DNA from: Chloroflexota bacterium
GTDB taxonomy: Bacteria > Chloroflexota > Dehalococcoidia > Lucifugimonadales > UBA3495
NCBI GenBank assembly: GCA_002721995.1
Contig: PBMF01000045.1
Location: forward strand, 1 to 43,635
Reading direction: 5' to 3'
DNA: 43,635 nt
The notes beneath the pieces were generated by a model. That model ran no database searches and had not been told where the DNA came from. It saw only the letters and a program-made list of their open reading frames with translations. The position numbers and the translations under genes are program-made. Below, in pieces: positions 32,834 through 40,949 of the stretch; the stretch's first letter is position 1; the number at the start of each line of letters is the position of its first letter.

Positions 32834-33961
32834 TCAGACGAAGCTGAGTTGCTCGAAATTTCCGCCGACGATGGGCTTGGCATCCAGCCCCAGCCACTTT
32901 TCGGCCACGGTGCCGTAGACGCCCCGGAAGTCGATGTTGTGCTCCAGGTCGCCCTCCACCAGGTCTCCTTCCTTGAGGGACGGGTATTCGCTGTAGATGC
33001 CGCCCTTCACCGGGTCTCCGATGGCCATGGCCAGTCCGCCGGCTCCGTGGTCGGTGCCCGAGCCGTTGTCCTTAACCCGGCGTCCGAACTCGGTGAAGAT
33101 GTACATCAGCACATTGTCTGACGCGTCATGCTCTCTCAGGTCGTCGTAGAAGTCCTTGATGGCCTGGGACAGGTGGGACAGCAGGTTGCTGTGCACCGGG
33201 CCCTGGTTGGCGTGGGTGTCGTAGCCGGGCTGCTGGGTGTAGAAGATGCGGGTGCCCAGGTTGGCCGTCAGCACCTTGGCGATACCCTGCAAGTTGCGCC
33301 CGATGATGGAGTCGTTGTACTCGACGCTGGACCGGTACATGTCGGGGACGGTCTTCAGGATGTCGGCACCTTTCAGCGCGTCCAGTCCGGTGGAGCCCAG
33401 GTAGTCCATGACGTGTCCGGTGCCGGCTATGGGCGAGTACATCCGGGAGAAGAGGTCCAGGGCCTGGGAGCGTTCCTCCTCGCCGGAGATGCCGGTGAGC
33501 ACCCCGTAGGTCTCGAGCACCGCCACCGAGGCCACGGGGACGCCGGTCAGCGCCATGGCCCGGGGGAGTCCTCGGCCGAAGTTGACGCCGGTCAGCACGT
33601 TTTCCGCCTTGGGGTCCAGGTCCCTGATGGCGCGGCCCAGCCAGCCTTCCGTCCCCACCTTTTCCGGCTCACAGGTGTGCCAGATGTCCATGGAACGGAA
33701 GTGGGAGTGGTTGGGGTTGGGGTAGCCGATGCCGTTGATCAGGGCGACCTTGCCCTCGTCATACAGCCCCTTGATGTCGGAGAGGGCCGGGTTCAGGGCC
33801 AGTCCGCCGTCGATGGGCAGCATGTCTTCCTGGGGGATGCCCACGGTGGTGCGGTTGTCGTAATAGAGGGGGTTTTCGTGGGGAATGACGGTGTTCATGT
33901 AGTCGTTGCCGCCGGTGAGTTGGAGCACGACTAGGATCGGGTCTTTCTTGGTGGAGGTCAC
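32834..33961 (-). CDS. DUF1501 family protein
   Basis: 375 aa. DUF1501 proteins are related to the sulfatase/alkaline phosphatase-like superfamily and are usually exported with a Tat signal. Here the N-terminus (MTSTKKDPILVVLQLTGGND) starts directly with the first strand and there is no twin-arginine leader, which is unusual for the family. Family segments include GGNDYMNTVIP (17-27), YPNPNHSHFRSMDIWHT, DTHANQGPVHSNLL and FTEFGRRVKDNGSGTDHGAGG, which contain most potential metal ligands. It is first in the DUF1501-DUF1800-NHL run. Confidence 0.88.
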   Translation of the reverse strand: MTSTKKDPILVVLQLTGGNDYMNTVIPHENPLYYDNRTTVGIPQEDMLPIDGGLALNPALSDIKGLYDEGKVALINGIGYPNPNHSHFRSMDIWHTCEPEKVGTEGWLGRAIRDLDPKAENVLTGVNFGRGLPRAMALTGVPVASVAVLETYGVLTGISGEEERSQALDLFSRMYSPIAGTGHVMDYLGSTGLDALKGADILKTVPDMYRSSVEYNDSIIGRNLQGIAKVLTANLGTRIFYTQQPGYDTHANQGPVHSNLLSHLSQAIKDFYDDLREHDASDNVLMYIFTEFGRRVKDNGSGTDHGAGGLAMAIGDPVKGGIYSEYPSLKEGDLVEGDLEHNIDFRGVYGTVAEKWLGLDAKPIVGGNFEQLSFV

Positions 33962-34060
33962 CTTGCCATCTCCTGCGGGCTACAGGTTGGTGCGCTGGGC
34001 TAATTTTACCAGGCAGACAGACTCGCGTCATCGGTGAGTGCCCCTCTTGATCGCCCATCG

Positions 34061-34093
34061 AAAAAAGGCCCATCACATCAGCGACGGGCCTTT
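34061..34093 (-). terminator. Intrinsic terminator of the ABM-domain gene
   Basis: The stem AAAGGCCC/GGGCCTTT (34064-34071 with 34086-34093) has a 14-nt loop. Read on the minus strand it ends in six T (complement of 34061-34066). It lies about 35 bp beyond the stop at 34129. Confidence 0.75.
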
Positions 34094-34128
34094 GGTTTGC
34101 TCTTGTGGGTGTGCGGCGGAAAGCCGGG

Positions 34129-34422
34129 TTACACTCCCTGGTTATCGAAGTACCGGATGCTGGGCGGTCCGCTCAGCAGGGACACCAGTTGTTCGATGTC
34201 TCCCTTTTCGGTGCGCCATGCCAGGTACTTCTCGTACTGCTCCTTGGAGTCCCAGTCTTCGACGAACACCAGGTTGTCGGGGTCTTCCTGATTGGCATTG
34301 ACCGTTATGGTGTTGCAATTGTCCCAGCCGCGGGTGTGCTTCAGTTCGTCCCTCAGGAAATCGGTGATATCTTTTCCTTTACCGGGATTTGCGTTGAGCT
34401 CCAGAATAACGAGGACAGACAT
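34129..34422 (-). CDS. Antibiotic biosynthesis monooxygenase (ABM) domain protein
   Basis: 97 aa, a ferredoxin-like dimeric alpha+beta barrel monomer. The pattern is VLVILELNANPGKGKDITDFL, then TRGWDNCNTITVNANQEDPDNLVFVEDWDSKEQYEKYL, as in YgiN-like putative quinol or anthrone monooxygenases that work without a cofactor. No metal ligands are needed in the family. It has its own promoter and terminator, so it is a single-gene transcript. The substrate is unknown. Confidence 0.85.
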   Translation of the reverse strand: MSVLVILELNANPGKGKDITDFLRDELKHTRGWDNCNTITVNANQEDPDNLVFVEDWDSKEQYEKYLAWRTEKGDIEQLVSLLSGPPSIRYFDNQGV

Positions 34423-34454
34423 AATGGCCTACTCCAAGCTTGAATTTCGCGGAA

Positions 34455-34483
34455 ACCATAGAGGAATGTTGTTGATGAGTCAA
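34455..34483 (-). promoter_or_regulatory. Promoter of the ABM-domain gene
   Basis: Minus strand TTGACT (34478-34483), 17-bp spacer, TATGGT (34455-34460). Both hexamers are near consensus. The start is near 34448, giving a leader of about 26 nt. Confidence 0.6.
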
Positions 34484-34513
34484 TTAAATATTCTGCTGGT
34501 TCATCGGTCGTTT

Positions 34514-36553
34514 TTATTCAGCCAGCTGTGCCGCCAGGTCTTCGGGGGCGGTCACCGGCAGTTGGCAGGCGTAATTCTGGCAGACGTAGGCGGTGGGCTT
34601 GCCGTCGGTCATGCCCCGGCTTTCAAGTAAGGGCAGCCCGTGGTCGCCGGCGTCTTCCGCGCCCACCAGGACCTTGTTGGGCTGGAAGCTCCCGTAGACG
34701 GTCCGCAGCAGCGCCTGGGTGGCCGGGTCTTCCCTGGGCCCGATGATGACCACCTCCTTGGGCGCCGACACGTAGAAGTCCAAGGCCGCCAGCCAGTGTC
34801 CGGTGCCGGCGGGGGCGCGGGACATCAGCTCGTGGAGCGTCCGCAGGGGTGTGGCGGCCTTGAGCCGGTAGTCCTCGTTGCCGGTGATGACCGCCAATTT
34901 GAGCAGGACGTCGGTTGCCACCGAGCCGCCGCAGGGCTGGGCATTGTCCAGCACGTCTCTGGGGCGCACCACCAACTGGTCGTGCTCGGCGCTGGTGTCG
35001 TAGAAACCGCCCACCTGTTCGTCCCAGAACAGCCCTATCATCCGGTCGGCCAGGCTGATGGCTTCGTCCAGCCAGCGGCCGTCGAAGGTGGCTTCGTAGA
35101 GTGCCAGCAGGCCGTCGGCAACGAAGGCGTAGTCCTCCAGGTAGCCGGGCAGTTTGGCCTGTCCGGCCCGGTAGGTGCGGAGCAGTGTCGCTTCGGGCCG
35201 CATGGTCTCCAGCAGGAAGTTGGCGTTTTTCACGGCGGCGTCCAGGTAGTCCTGGCGTTCTAGGGCCGCCCCGGCCTCGGCGAAGCTGCGGAGCATCATG
35301 CCGTTCCATGAGGCCAGTACCTTGTCGTCCAGGAGCGGATGGACCCGCTTCTCCCGTTCTTCCCAGAGCGCTTTCTTGCCGCGCTGGATGACATCCACCA
35401 AACGTTCCAACGGTATGTCGTGGCGTTGGGCGTAATCCGTGGCCTTTAGGGAGATGTTTAGGATGTTCTTGCCCTCGAAATTTCCGCCCTCGGTGACGCC
35501 GAAGAACCCGCCGAATATTTCTCCTTCTTCCTCGCCCAACACCGCTTTGATCTCCGAGGGCGTCCAGACGAAGAACTTGCCTTCTTCGCCCTCGCTGTCG
35601 GCGTCGGTGGCCGAGTAGAACCCGCCCTCGGGGCCGGTCATCTCGCGGAGGATGTAGTCCAGGGTCTCCTCGGTGATTCGGCGGTACATGCCCCGCCCGG
35701 TGGCCAGGTGGCCGTGTAGGTAGAGCCGGGCCAAGAGGGCGTTATCGTAGAGCATCTTCTCGAAATGGGGCACCAGCCAGTAGGCGTCGGTGGAATAACG
35801 GGCGAACCCGCCGGCCACCTGGTCGTAGATGCCGCCCATGGCCATCTTCTCCAGGCTCAGGTCTACCATCTCCAGGGCCCGTTCGTTGTAGCCGTGCTGG
35901 TAGTAGCGGAGCAGGACCTCCATGTTCATGGCCTGGGGGAACTTGGGAGCGGTGCCGGTGCCGCCGTTCTGGTAGTCGAAGTTGGTGGCCAACACGGTGT
36001 AGGCCCGGTGGATGATGTCCACGGTCAGGGGCGAGTCGCCCTTGGGCATCTGTCCCGTGCGGCCCATCTGGGCGGTGAGCTGGCCGGTGACCCGGGTGAT
36101 CTCGTCCCGGCTGTTGGCGTAGGACCTGGCCACCGACTCCAAGAGCCGCGGAAAACCGGGCATGTTGAACCGGTCCACGGGCGGGAAGTAGGTGCCGCCG
36201 AAGAAGGGTTTGCCGTCGGGGGTGAGGAAGACGGTCATGGGCCAGCCGCCGCTGCCGGTCAGCATCTGCACCGCCTCCATGTAGACGGCGTCCAGGTCGG
36301 GCCGTTCTTCCCGGTCGACCTTGATGTTGATGAAGTACTGGTTCATCAGCTCGGCGGTGGCCTCGTCCTCGAAGGACTCCCGTTCCATGACGTGGCACCA
36401 GTGGCAGGCCGAGTACCCGATGCTGAGCATGATGGGTTTGTCCTCGTCCTTGGCCCGCTGCAGGGCTTCAGGGCCCCAGGGGTACCAGTCAACCGGGTTG
36501 TGGGCGTGCTGCAGGAGATAGGGGCTGGTCTCGTCAATCAGCCTATTGGGCAT
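34514..36553 (-). CDS. DUF255/YyaL family thioredoxin-fold and (alpha/alpha)6-barrel protein
   Basis: 679 aa. The N-terminal thioredoxin-like domain begins [25 protein letters not shown] (3-27) and carries the CxxC-type [14 protein letters not shown] (about 48-61), then [11 protein letters not shown] and [23 protein letters not shown]. The remaining 450 residues form the six-hairpin glycosidase-like barrel of the YyaL/spermatogenesis-associated protein 20 family. The biochemical function of the family is not established. The ATG is at the family N-terminus. A CCGCCGGTCGGCGG palindrome lies about 20 bp upstream (36571-36584). Confidence 0.93.
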   Translation of the reverse strand: MPNRLIDETSPYLLQHAHNPVDWYPWGPEALQRAKDEDKPIMLSIGYSACHWCHVMERESFEDEATAELMNQYFINIKVDREERPDLDAVYMEAVQMLTGSGGWPMTVFLTPDGKPFFGGTYFPPVDRFNMPGFPRLLESVARSYANSRDEITRVTGQLTAQMGRTGQMPKGDSPLTVDIIHRAYTVLATNFDYQNGGTGTAPKFPQAMNMEVLLRYYQHGYNERALEMVDLSLEKMAMGGIYDQVAGGFARYSTDAYWLVPHFEKMLYDNALLARLYLHGHLATGRGMYRRITEETLDYILREMTGPEGGFYSATDADSEGEEGKFFVWTPSEIKAVLGEEEGEIFGGFFGVTEGGNFEGKNILNISLKATDYAQRHDIPLERLVDVIQRGKKALWEEREKRVHPLLDDKVLASWNGMMLRSFAEAGAALERQDYLDAAVKNANFLLETMRPEATLLRTYRAGQAKLPGYLEDYAFVADGLLALYEATFDGRWLDEAISLADRMIGLFWDEQVGGFYDTSAEHDQLVVRPRDVLDNAQPCGGSVATDVLLKLAVITGNEDYRLKAATPLRTLHELMSRAPAGTGHWLAALDFYVSAPKEVVIIGPREDPATQALLRTVYGSFQPNKVLVGAEDAGDHGLPLLESRGMTDGKPTAYVCQNYACQLPVTAPEDLAAQLAE

Positions 36554-36696
36554 GTGTCACCTATATAAAACCGCCGGTCGGCGGGGGAGATTCAGAGGCC
36601 CATTGTCCGGCAAATCGGCTGAGAATGCCAGGGGTCGGCGCACCCGTATGCTACACTCGAAATCAGCGATGGAAACGGAAGATTTGGGGGCGAATC

Positions 36697-37062
36697 ATGG
36701 CTGGCAACAAGGTGGTCTGCTTCACGGAATTGGACTCTGACCTAAGGCAGATGGTGGCCGATAAGACGATGCCTGGCATGGATGTGACCTCGGAACCCTT
36801 GGGCATCAGCGACGAGGCGGACCTGGCCCGGGCCCTGAGCGCCGGTGTCATCGCCGGGGCCGGGTTGGACGTTCTGGAAAAGGAGCAGCCCGAGCCCGGT
36901 CACCCTCTGACCAAGTTGGACAACGCCATCATCACGTCCCACATCGCCGGGCCGACCCTGGAGTTCATTCCCAAGCGGGCCGCCAACGCCTTCGCCAACA
37001 TCAAGCGGGTGATGGACGGCGGCGAGCCTCAATGGACCGCCACGTTTGGGAATACGGGTTAG
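36697..37062 (+). pseudogene. Internally deleted D-2-hydroxyacid dehydrogenase
   Basis: 121 aa versus about 320 in the family. The first roughly 38 residues look like the normal N-terminus of a phosphoglycerate-dehydrogenase-like protein. From about residue 41 the sequence jumps to the C-terminal part: DLARALSAGVIAGAGLDVLE, DNAIITSHIAGPTLEF, ANAFANIKRVMDG. The whole Rossmann domain (GxGxxG) and the substrate Arg are missing, while the catalytic Glu and His (TSHIAG) remain. The join lies in GGCATCAGCGACGAGGCGGAC. The ATG at 36697 follows GGGGG. It cannot bind NAD in the usual way and is probably non-functional. Confidence 0.82.
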
Positions 37063-37073
37063 GCGGAGCGAAG

Positions 37074-37352
37074 ATGACCAATAGGCTGGACGGCGAAGAA
37101 AAAGAACTCCTGGATTCCTTTGACCGAGGGGAATGGAGGCAGGTAGCGGATTCGGATACCGAGGTCAAACGCTACCGGGAATACGCTCGGTCAACCTTCA
37201 AGAAGGAAATGCGGGTGAACATCCGGATGTCCAAAAAGGACTTGGATGCGCTTCAGACCAGGGCGATGGAGGAGGGAATCCCCTATCAGACCCTGATGGC
37301 CAGCGTTCTCCATAAATATGTCGAAGGCCGTTTGGTGGAGACAATCCGTTAG
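37074..37352 (+). CDS. CopG/BrnA-like antitoxin without an adjacent toxin
   Basis: 92 aa. The N-terminal helix LDGEEKELLDSFDRGEWRQV and the C-terminal ribbon-helix-helix-like RVNIRMSKKDLDALQTRAMEEGIPYQTLMASVLHKYVEGRL match the CopG-type antitoxin family of type II toxin-antitoxin systems, which bind DNA as dimers and neutralise a RelE- or BrnT-like toxin. The ATG at 37074 has GGAG 6 nt upstream, and the start lies 11 bp after the truncated dehydrogenase. No toxin-sized frame with a recognisable fold sits on either side, so it looks orphaned. It converges on thrS. Confidence 0.8.
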   Translation: MTNRLDGEEKELLDSFDRGEWRQVADSDTEVKRYREYARSTFKKEMRVNIRMSKKDLDALQTRAMEEGIPYQTLMASVLHKYVEGRLVETIR

Positions 37353-37360
37353 GCCTTGGT

Positions 37361-39133
37361 CTAAGCCGAAGGCCCCTTGGGAATCTCCGCTTCCTCGCCC
37401 AGGCGGGACATGAAATCATCCAGGGGCATGGCGCCCAGGTCTTCGCCGTCACGGTGGCGCACGGCCACCGCCCCGGCCTCCTGTTCTCGGTCGCCCACCA
37501 CCAGCATGTAGGGCACCTTCTGCATCTGGGCGGTGCGTATCTTCTGGTTCATCCGCTCGCTGCGGGTGTCCACCTCGGCCCGGAACCCGGCCGCTTCCAG
37601 CTTGGCCGATACCGACTCGCAGTACTCGATGTGCCGGTCGGCGATGGGTATGAGCACCGCCTGAACCGGAGCCAGCCACGCCGGGAAGGCGCCGCCGTAG
37701 TGCTCGATGAGCACCCCCAGGAACCGCTCCATGGAGCCCAGAATGGCCCGGTGGACCATGTATGGCTGACTGCGCCCACCCTCGGCGTCCTGGTATATCA
37801 GATCAAAACGCTGGGGCAGGTTGAAGTCGAACTGCACGGTGGTGCACTGCCAGGCCCGGCCCAAGGCGTCGGTGATGTTGATGTCGATCTTGGGGCCGTA
37901 GAAGGCGCCGCCGCCGTCGTCCACCGTGAAGGGCAGTCCCCGTTTTTCCAGGGCGCCCTGCAAGGAGTTGGTGGCGTGTTCCCACATGTCCAGGTCACCC
38001 ACGTATTTTTCCGGTCTGGTGGACAGGGCGATGGAGTAGTCGGCGAACCCAAAGGCGTCCAGAAGTTCAAAGGTCAGTTCCAACACCCCTCCAATCTCGT
38101 CTTCCACCTGGTCGGGAGTGCAGAAGATATGGGCGTCGTCCTGGGTGAAACCGCGCACGCGCATCAGGCCGTGGAGCACCCCGCTCCGCTCGTAGCGGTA
38201 GACGGTGCCCAGCTCGGCGAACCGCAGGGGCAGTTCCCGGTAGCTGTGCAGGGCCGACCGGTAGATGGAGATGTGGAAGGGGCAGTTCATGGGTTTCAGG
38301 TAATATTCCTGCTCGTCCACTTCCACAGCGGAATACATGTTCTCTTGGTAGAAGTCCAGGTGACCGCTGGTCTCCCACAGTTGGGCCTTGCCGATGTGGG
38401 GCGAGTAGACAACGTCGTCCCCCCGCCGGTAGTGGATGGCCTTCCAGTAGTCCTCGACCAGGGAACGGACCCGGCCGCCCTTGGGGTGCCAGACGATGAG
38501 GCCCGGGCCGATCTCCTCGTGGACGGTGTACAGGTTCAACTGGCGGCCCAGGGTACGGTGGTCGCGCCGCTCGGCCTCTTCGAGGCGTTCCAGGTGCTCG
38601 GCTAGCTCGGCTTCCGACTCGAAGGCGGTGCCGTAGATGCGCTGTAGCATGGGGCGCTTCTCGTCACCCCGCCAGTAGGCGCCCGCCACGCTGAGCAGCT
38701 TCATGGCGGGGATGTCCTTGGTGCCGTGGACGTGGGGCCCCTGGCACAGGTCCACAAAGTTGTCGTGCCGGTAGATGGAAATGGTGGCGTCGTCGGGCAG
38801 GCCCTCAATGAGCTCGATCTTGTAGGGCTGGTCGGCGAACATGGACTGGGCGTCGGCCCGGCTCAGTTCCTCCCTCTGGAAGGGGAAACCGCCGCTGATG
38901 GTCTCGCGCATCAGCTTCTCGATCTCTTCCAGGTCCTCGGGGGTGAAGGGACGGGCGACGTCGAAGTCGTAGTAGAAGCCGTCTTGGGTGGGCGGCCCGA
39001 TGCCCATCTTGGCCTCGGGGAATAATTTCAGGACGGCGTCGGCCATGACGTGGGCGGCCGAGTGCCGCATGGCGTGACGGTGGGCTTGGGCCTCGTCGAC
39101 GCCCTCGGATTCAAGGGAACCGTGGTCTAACAT
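37361..39133 (-). CDS. thrS: Threonyl-tRNA synthetase lacking the TGS domain
   Basis: 590 aa. It charges tRNA-Thr. The editing domain is present (HAMRHSAAHVMADAV near residue 20; VDLCQGPHVHGTKDI near 125-140), as is the class II catalytic core. The zinc-site Cys is in LKPMNCPFHISIY; motif 2 is RYERSGVLHGLMRVRGFTQDDAH; motif 3 is GSMERFLGVLIEHYGG. The C-terminal anticodon-binding domain follows (PIADRHIEYCESV, KVPYMLVVGDREQEAGAVAVR). The usual N-terminal TGS domain of about 60 residues is absent. ATG 39133 was preferred over GTG 39151 because GAAGG precedes it. Confidence 0.96.
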   Translation of the reverse strand: MLDHGSLESEGVDEAQAHRHAMRHSAAHVMADAVLKLFPEAKMGIGPPTQDGFYYDFDVARPFTPEDLEEIEKLMRETISGGFPFQREELSRADAQSMFADQPYKIELIEGLPDDATISIYRHDNFVDLCQGPHVHGTKDIPAMKLLSVAGAYWRGDEKRPMLQRIYGTAFESEAELAEHLERLEEAERRDHRTLGRQLNLYTVHEEIGPGLIVWHPKGGRVRSLVEDYWKAIHYRRGDDVVYSPHIGKAQLWETSGHLDFYQENMYSAVEVDEQEYYLKPMNCPFHISIYRSALHSYRELPLRFAELGTVYRYERSGVLHGLMRVRGFTQDDAHIFCTPDQVEDEIGGVLELTFELLDAFGFADYSIALSTRPEKYVGDLDMWEHATNSLQGALEKRGLPFTVDDGGGAFYGPKIDINITDALGRAWQCTTVQFDFNLPQRFDLIYQDAEGGRSQPYMVHRAILGSMERFLGVLIEHYGGAFPAWLAPVQAVLIPIADRHIEYCESVSAKLEAAGFRAEVDTRSERMNQKIRTAQMQKVPYMLVVGDREQEAGAVAVRHRDGEDLGAMPLDDFMSRLGEEAEIPKGPSA

Positions 39134-39200
39134 CGTACCTTCTAACGTCACCCGTTGGGGGTGTTTTTCGAGTCTGGAGCGGACGCGCCGCGCCGGAACA

Positions 39201-39206
39201 ATTATA
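39201..39206 (-). promoter_or_regulatory. Putative thrS -10 box
   Basis: A perfect TATAAT on the minus strand, about 70 bp upstream of the thrS ATG, with context AGGCTATAATTG. No clear -35; CTGCAA at 19 bp is the nearest. It lies in the gap after plsY. Confidence 0.4.
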
Positions 39207-39255
39207 GCCTACATAACGTGGGGTATTGCAGTACCAGTGGCGTTCGATTTGCGGG

Positions 39256-39936
39256 CTACCCCGATAATTCCATGAATAGGGCACGCCACTGCTTCGTCCT
39301 GATGGAAGAGGAGATGTGCCTGCGGACGCTGACCAGGTAGGTGGCGGTGACCAGGAGCGTCAATGCGACGCAGAGGGTTACCTGTTCCGCGTCTTGCCCC
39401 GTGGCCCAGACCAGGGTGTTGACCAGGATGAACCCGAAGGCCGCGCCCAAGACCACGTTTCGCAGCAACAGCATCACCAACAGGCTGGGGCCGGCGCTTA
39501 CGAGGGTAAGTACCGGGACCATGGCCAGGGAGATTCCAAAGATGGCGGCCGCGCCCTTGCCGCCCTTGAAGTCCAGGAATATGGGCCAGTTGTGTCCGGC
39601 GACCACCGCGGAGGTGGTGAAGAAATGGGCCCATTCGTCCAGTCCGAAAACAAGGGGCACGAAGACGGCGGCCGCGCCCTTTCCAGCGTCCAACAGCAGG
39701 GTGACCAGGCCCACGGTAGGGCCGGCCTGCCGGAACGCGTTCATGGCGCCCACGTTGCCGGTGCCGTGCTCCCTGATATCTTGGCCGTTGGCCAGCCGCA
39801 CCAGGATATACCCGGTGGGCACCGCGCCCAGGACGTAGGCGCCCAGGGCCAAGAGAAAAGCGATGAAGAGTTCCAGGTTGGTGCTCCGAATGTGGAGTTG
39901 GGTTGTTTGATAACCAGCATAACGCCTGTTCCTCAC
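39256..39936 (-). CDS. plsY: Glycerol-3-phosphate acyltransferase PlsY
   Basis: 226 aa integral membrane enzyme that acylates glycerol 3-phosphate from acyl-phosphate, the first step of phospholipid synthesis. PlsY motifs are GTGNVGAMNAFRQAG (about 58-72; the family has S-G-N-GATN-R) and GHNWPIFLDFKGGKGAAA (about 114-131) with the acyl-phosphate site. It has five hydrophobic segments. The GTG at 39936 gives 20 residues ahead of the first membrane segment, and translation may really begin further in. It is upstream of thrS, with a separate -10 for the latter. Confidence 0.94.
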   Translation of the reverse strand: MRNRRYAGYQTTQLHIRSTNLELFIAFLLALGAYVLGAVPTGYILVRLANGQDIREHGTGNVGAMNAFRQAGPTVGLVTLLLDAGKGAAAVFVPLVFGLDEWAHFFTTSAVVAGHNWPIFLDFKGGKGAAAIFGISLAMVPVLTLVSAGPSLLVMLLLRNVVLGAAFGFILVNTLVWATGQDAEQVTLCVALTLLVTATYLVSVRRHISSSIRTKQWRALFMELSG

Positions 39937-39962
39937 CGCGCGTCAATCCGTTCCAGCTTCGC

Positions 39963-39968
39963 TATAAT
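39963..39968 (+). promoter_or_regulatory. Putative -10 box of the 40011 hydrolase pair
   Basis: A perfect TATAAT in the context CGCTATAATTACC, 42 bp before the ATG at 40011. No good -35 at the right spacing. It lies in the divergent gap with plsY. Confidence 0.45.
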
Positions 39969-40010
39969 TACCGGCACTGAAGTACGCAAAAGACCCGCTT
40001 GGGAGAAGGT

Positions 40011-40949
40011 ATGGCCACCCAGCAAGACCTGGAAGATTTCGTCACCAACCTGACCTGTCCGGATGATTTCGATGAGTTCTGGTCCGGTACTCTGGAGCAG
40101 CTATCTTCAATCTCTCTGATGCCGGTTGTCACCGCCGAACCCCTGCGCAGCAACGAGGACACCCACGTCTTCAAGGTCACCTATCTGAGCCTGGGCGGGC
40201 TGGAGATTTCCGGCTGGTATTCGGTCCCCACCAAGGGCAACGGCCCCTTTCCCGCCATCATCAATTTCCCCGGCTACAAGTCGGAGCCGCCGGTGCGCCG
40301 GGACTGGTCCAAGAAGGGTGTGGCCGTTCTGTCGGTGGCGGTCAGGGGCAAGTTGATGAGCAGAGCCGAGTTCAACCCCGGCTACCCTGGCCTGCTCACG
40401 GCGGGTCTGGAGAGCAAGGAGACCTACGGCTACCGGGGCGTGATCTCTGACTGTGTCCGCGGCGTGGACTTCATCCGCTCCCGTCCGGAGATCGACCCGG
40501 AGCGGATCTTCGCCTGCGGCAGCAGCCAGGGCGGTGGGTTGACTCTGATAACATCGGCCCTGCGCCCGGAGATCAAAGCAGGTGTGGCCGGTTATCCCTT
40601 CCTGTGCTGCTACCAGGAAGCCATGACCATGTTCCGTTCCTATCCCTACGACGAACTGGCCTGCTACGCCCGGGCATTTCCCGACGAAGAGGAGCGGATG
40701 TTGGACGTGCTCCGGTATTTCGACGCCGTGAACTTCGCGCCCCGGATCAAGTGCCCCATGGTTGTGGGCATCGCCCTGGATGACGAGGTCTGCCCGCCCG
40801 AGACCAGCTACGCCGCCTACCGGGCTCTGACCGGCCACAAGGAGTTGTGGCTGTTCCCCAACTCGGGACACGGCAATGCCCACGACTACCCGGCCCAGGA
40901 ACGGGCCTGGTTGGAAGGCCAGATCGGCCTGGAAACGGCGGCATCATGA
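40011..40949 (+). CDS. Acetylxylan esterase/cephalosporin-C deacetylase-like hydrolase
   Basis: 312 aa, soluble alpha/beta hydrolase of the acetylxylan esterase family (AXE1-like). Oxyanion-side segment GPFPAIINFPGYKS (78-91); nucleophile S172 in FACGSSQGGGLTL; acid D257 or D258 in GIALDDEVCPPETSYAAY; catalytic H287 in NSGHGNAHDY. The ATG follows GGGAGAAGG. The last 4 bp overlap the next gene (ATGA), a distant homologue, so both are translated together. The acyl substrate is not known. Confidence 0.88.
   Translation: MATQQDLEDFVTNLTCPDDFDEFWSGTLEQLSSISLMPVVTAEPLRSNEDTHVFKVTYLSLGGLEISGWYSVPTKGNGPFPAIINFPGYKSEPPVRRDWSKKGVAVLSVAVRGKLMSRAEFNPGYPGLLTAGLESKETYGYRGVISDCVRGVDFIRSRPEIDPERIFACGSSQGGGLTLITSALRPEIKAGVAGYPFLCCYQEAMTMFRSYPYDELACYARAFPDEEERMLDVLRYFDAVNFAPRIKCPMVVGIALDDEVCPPETSYAAYRALTGHKELWLFPNSGHGNAHDYPAQERAWLEGQIGLETAAS

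Noticed and set aside
36571..36584. CCGCCGGTCGGCGG palindrome as an operator of the DUF255 gene
   Set aside because: It is GC-only, has no second copy, and no convincing promoter is aligned with it; noted only in the gene entry.
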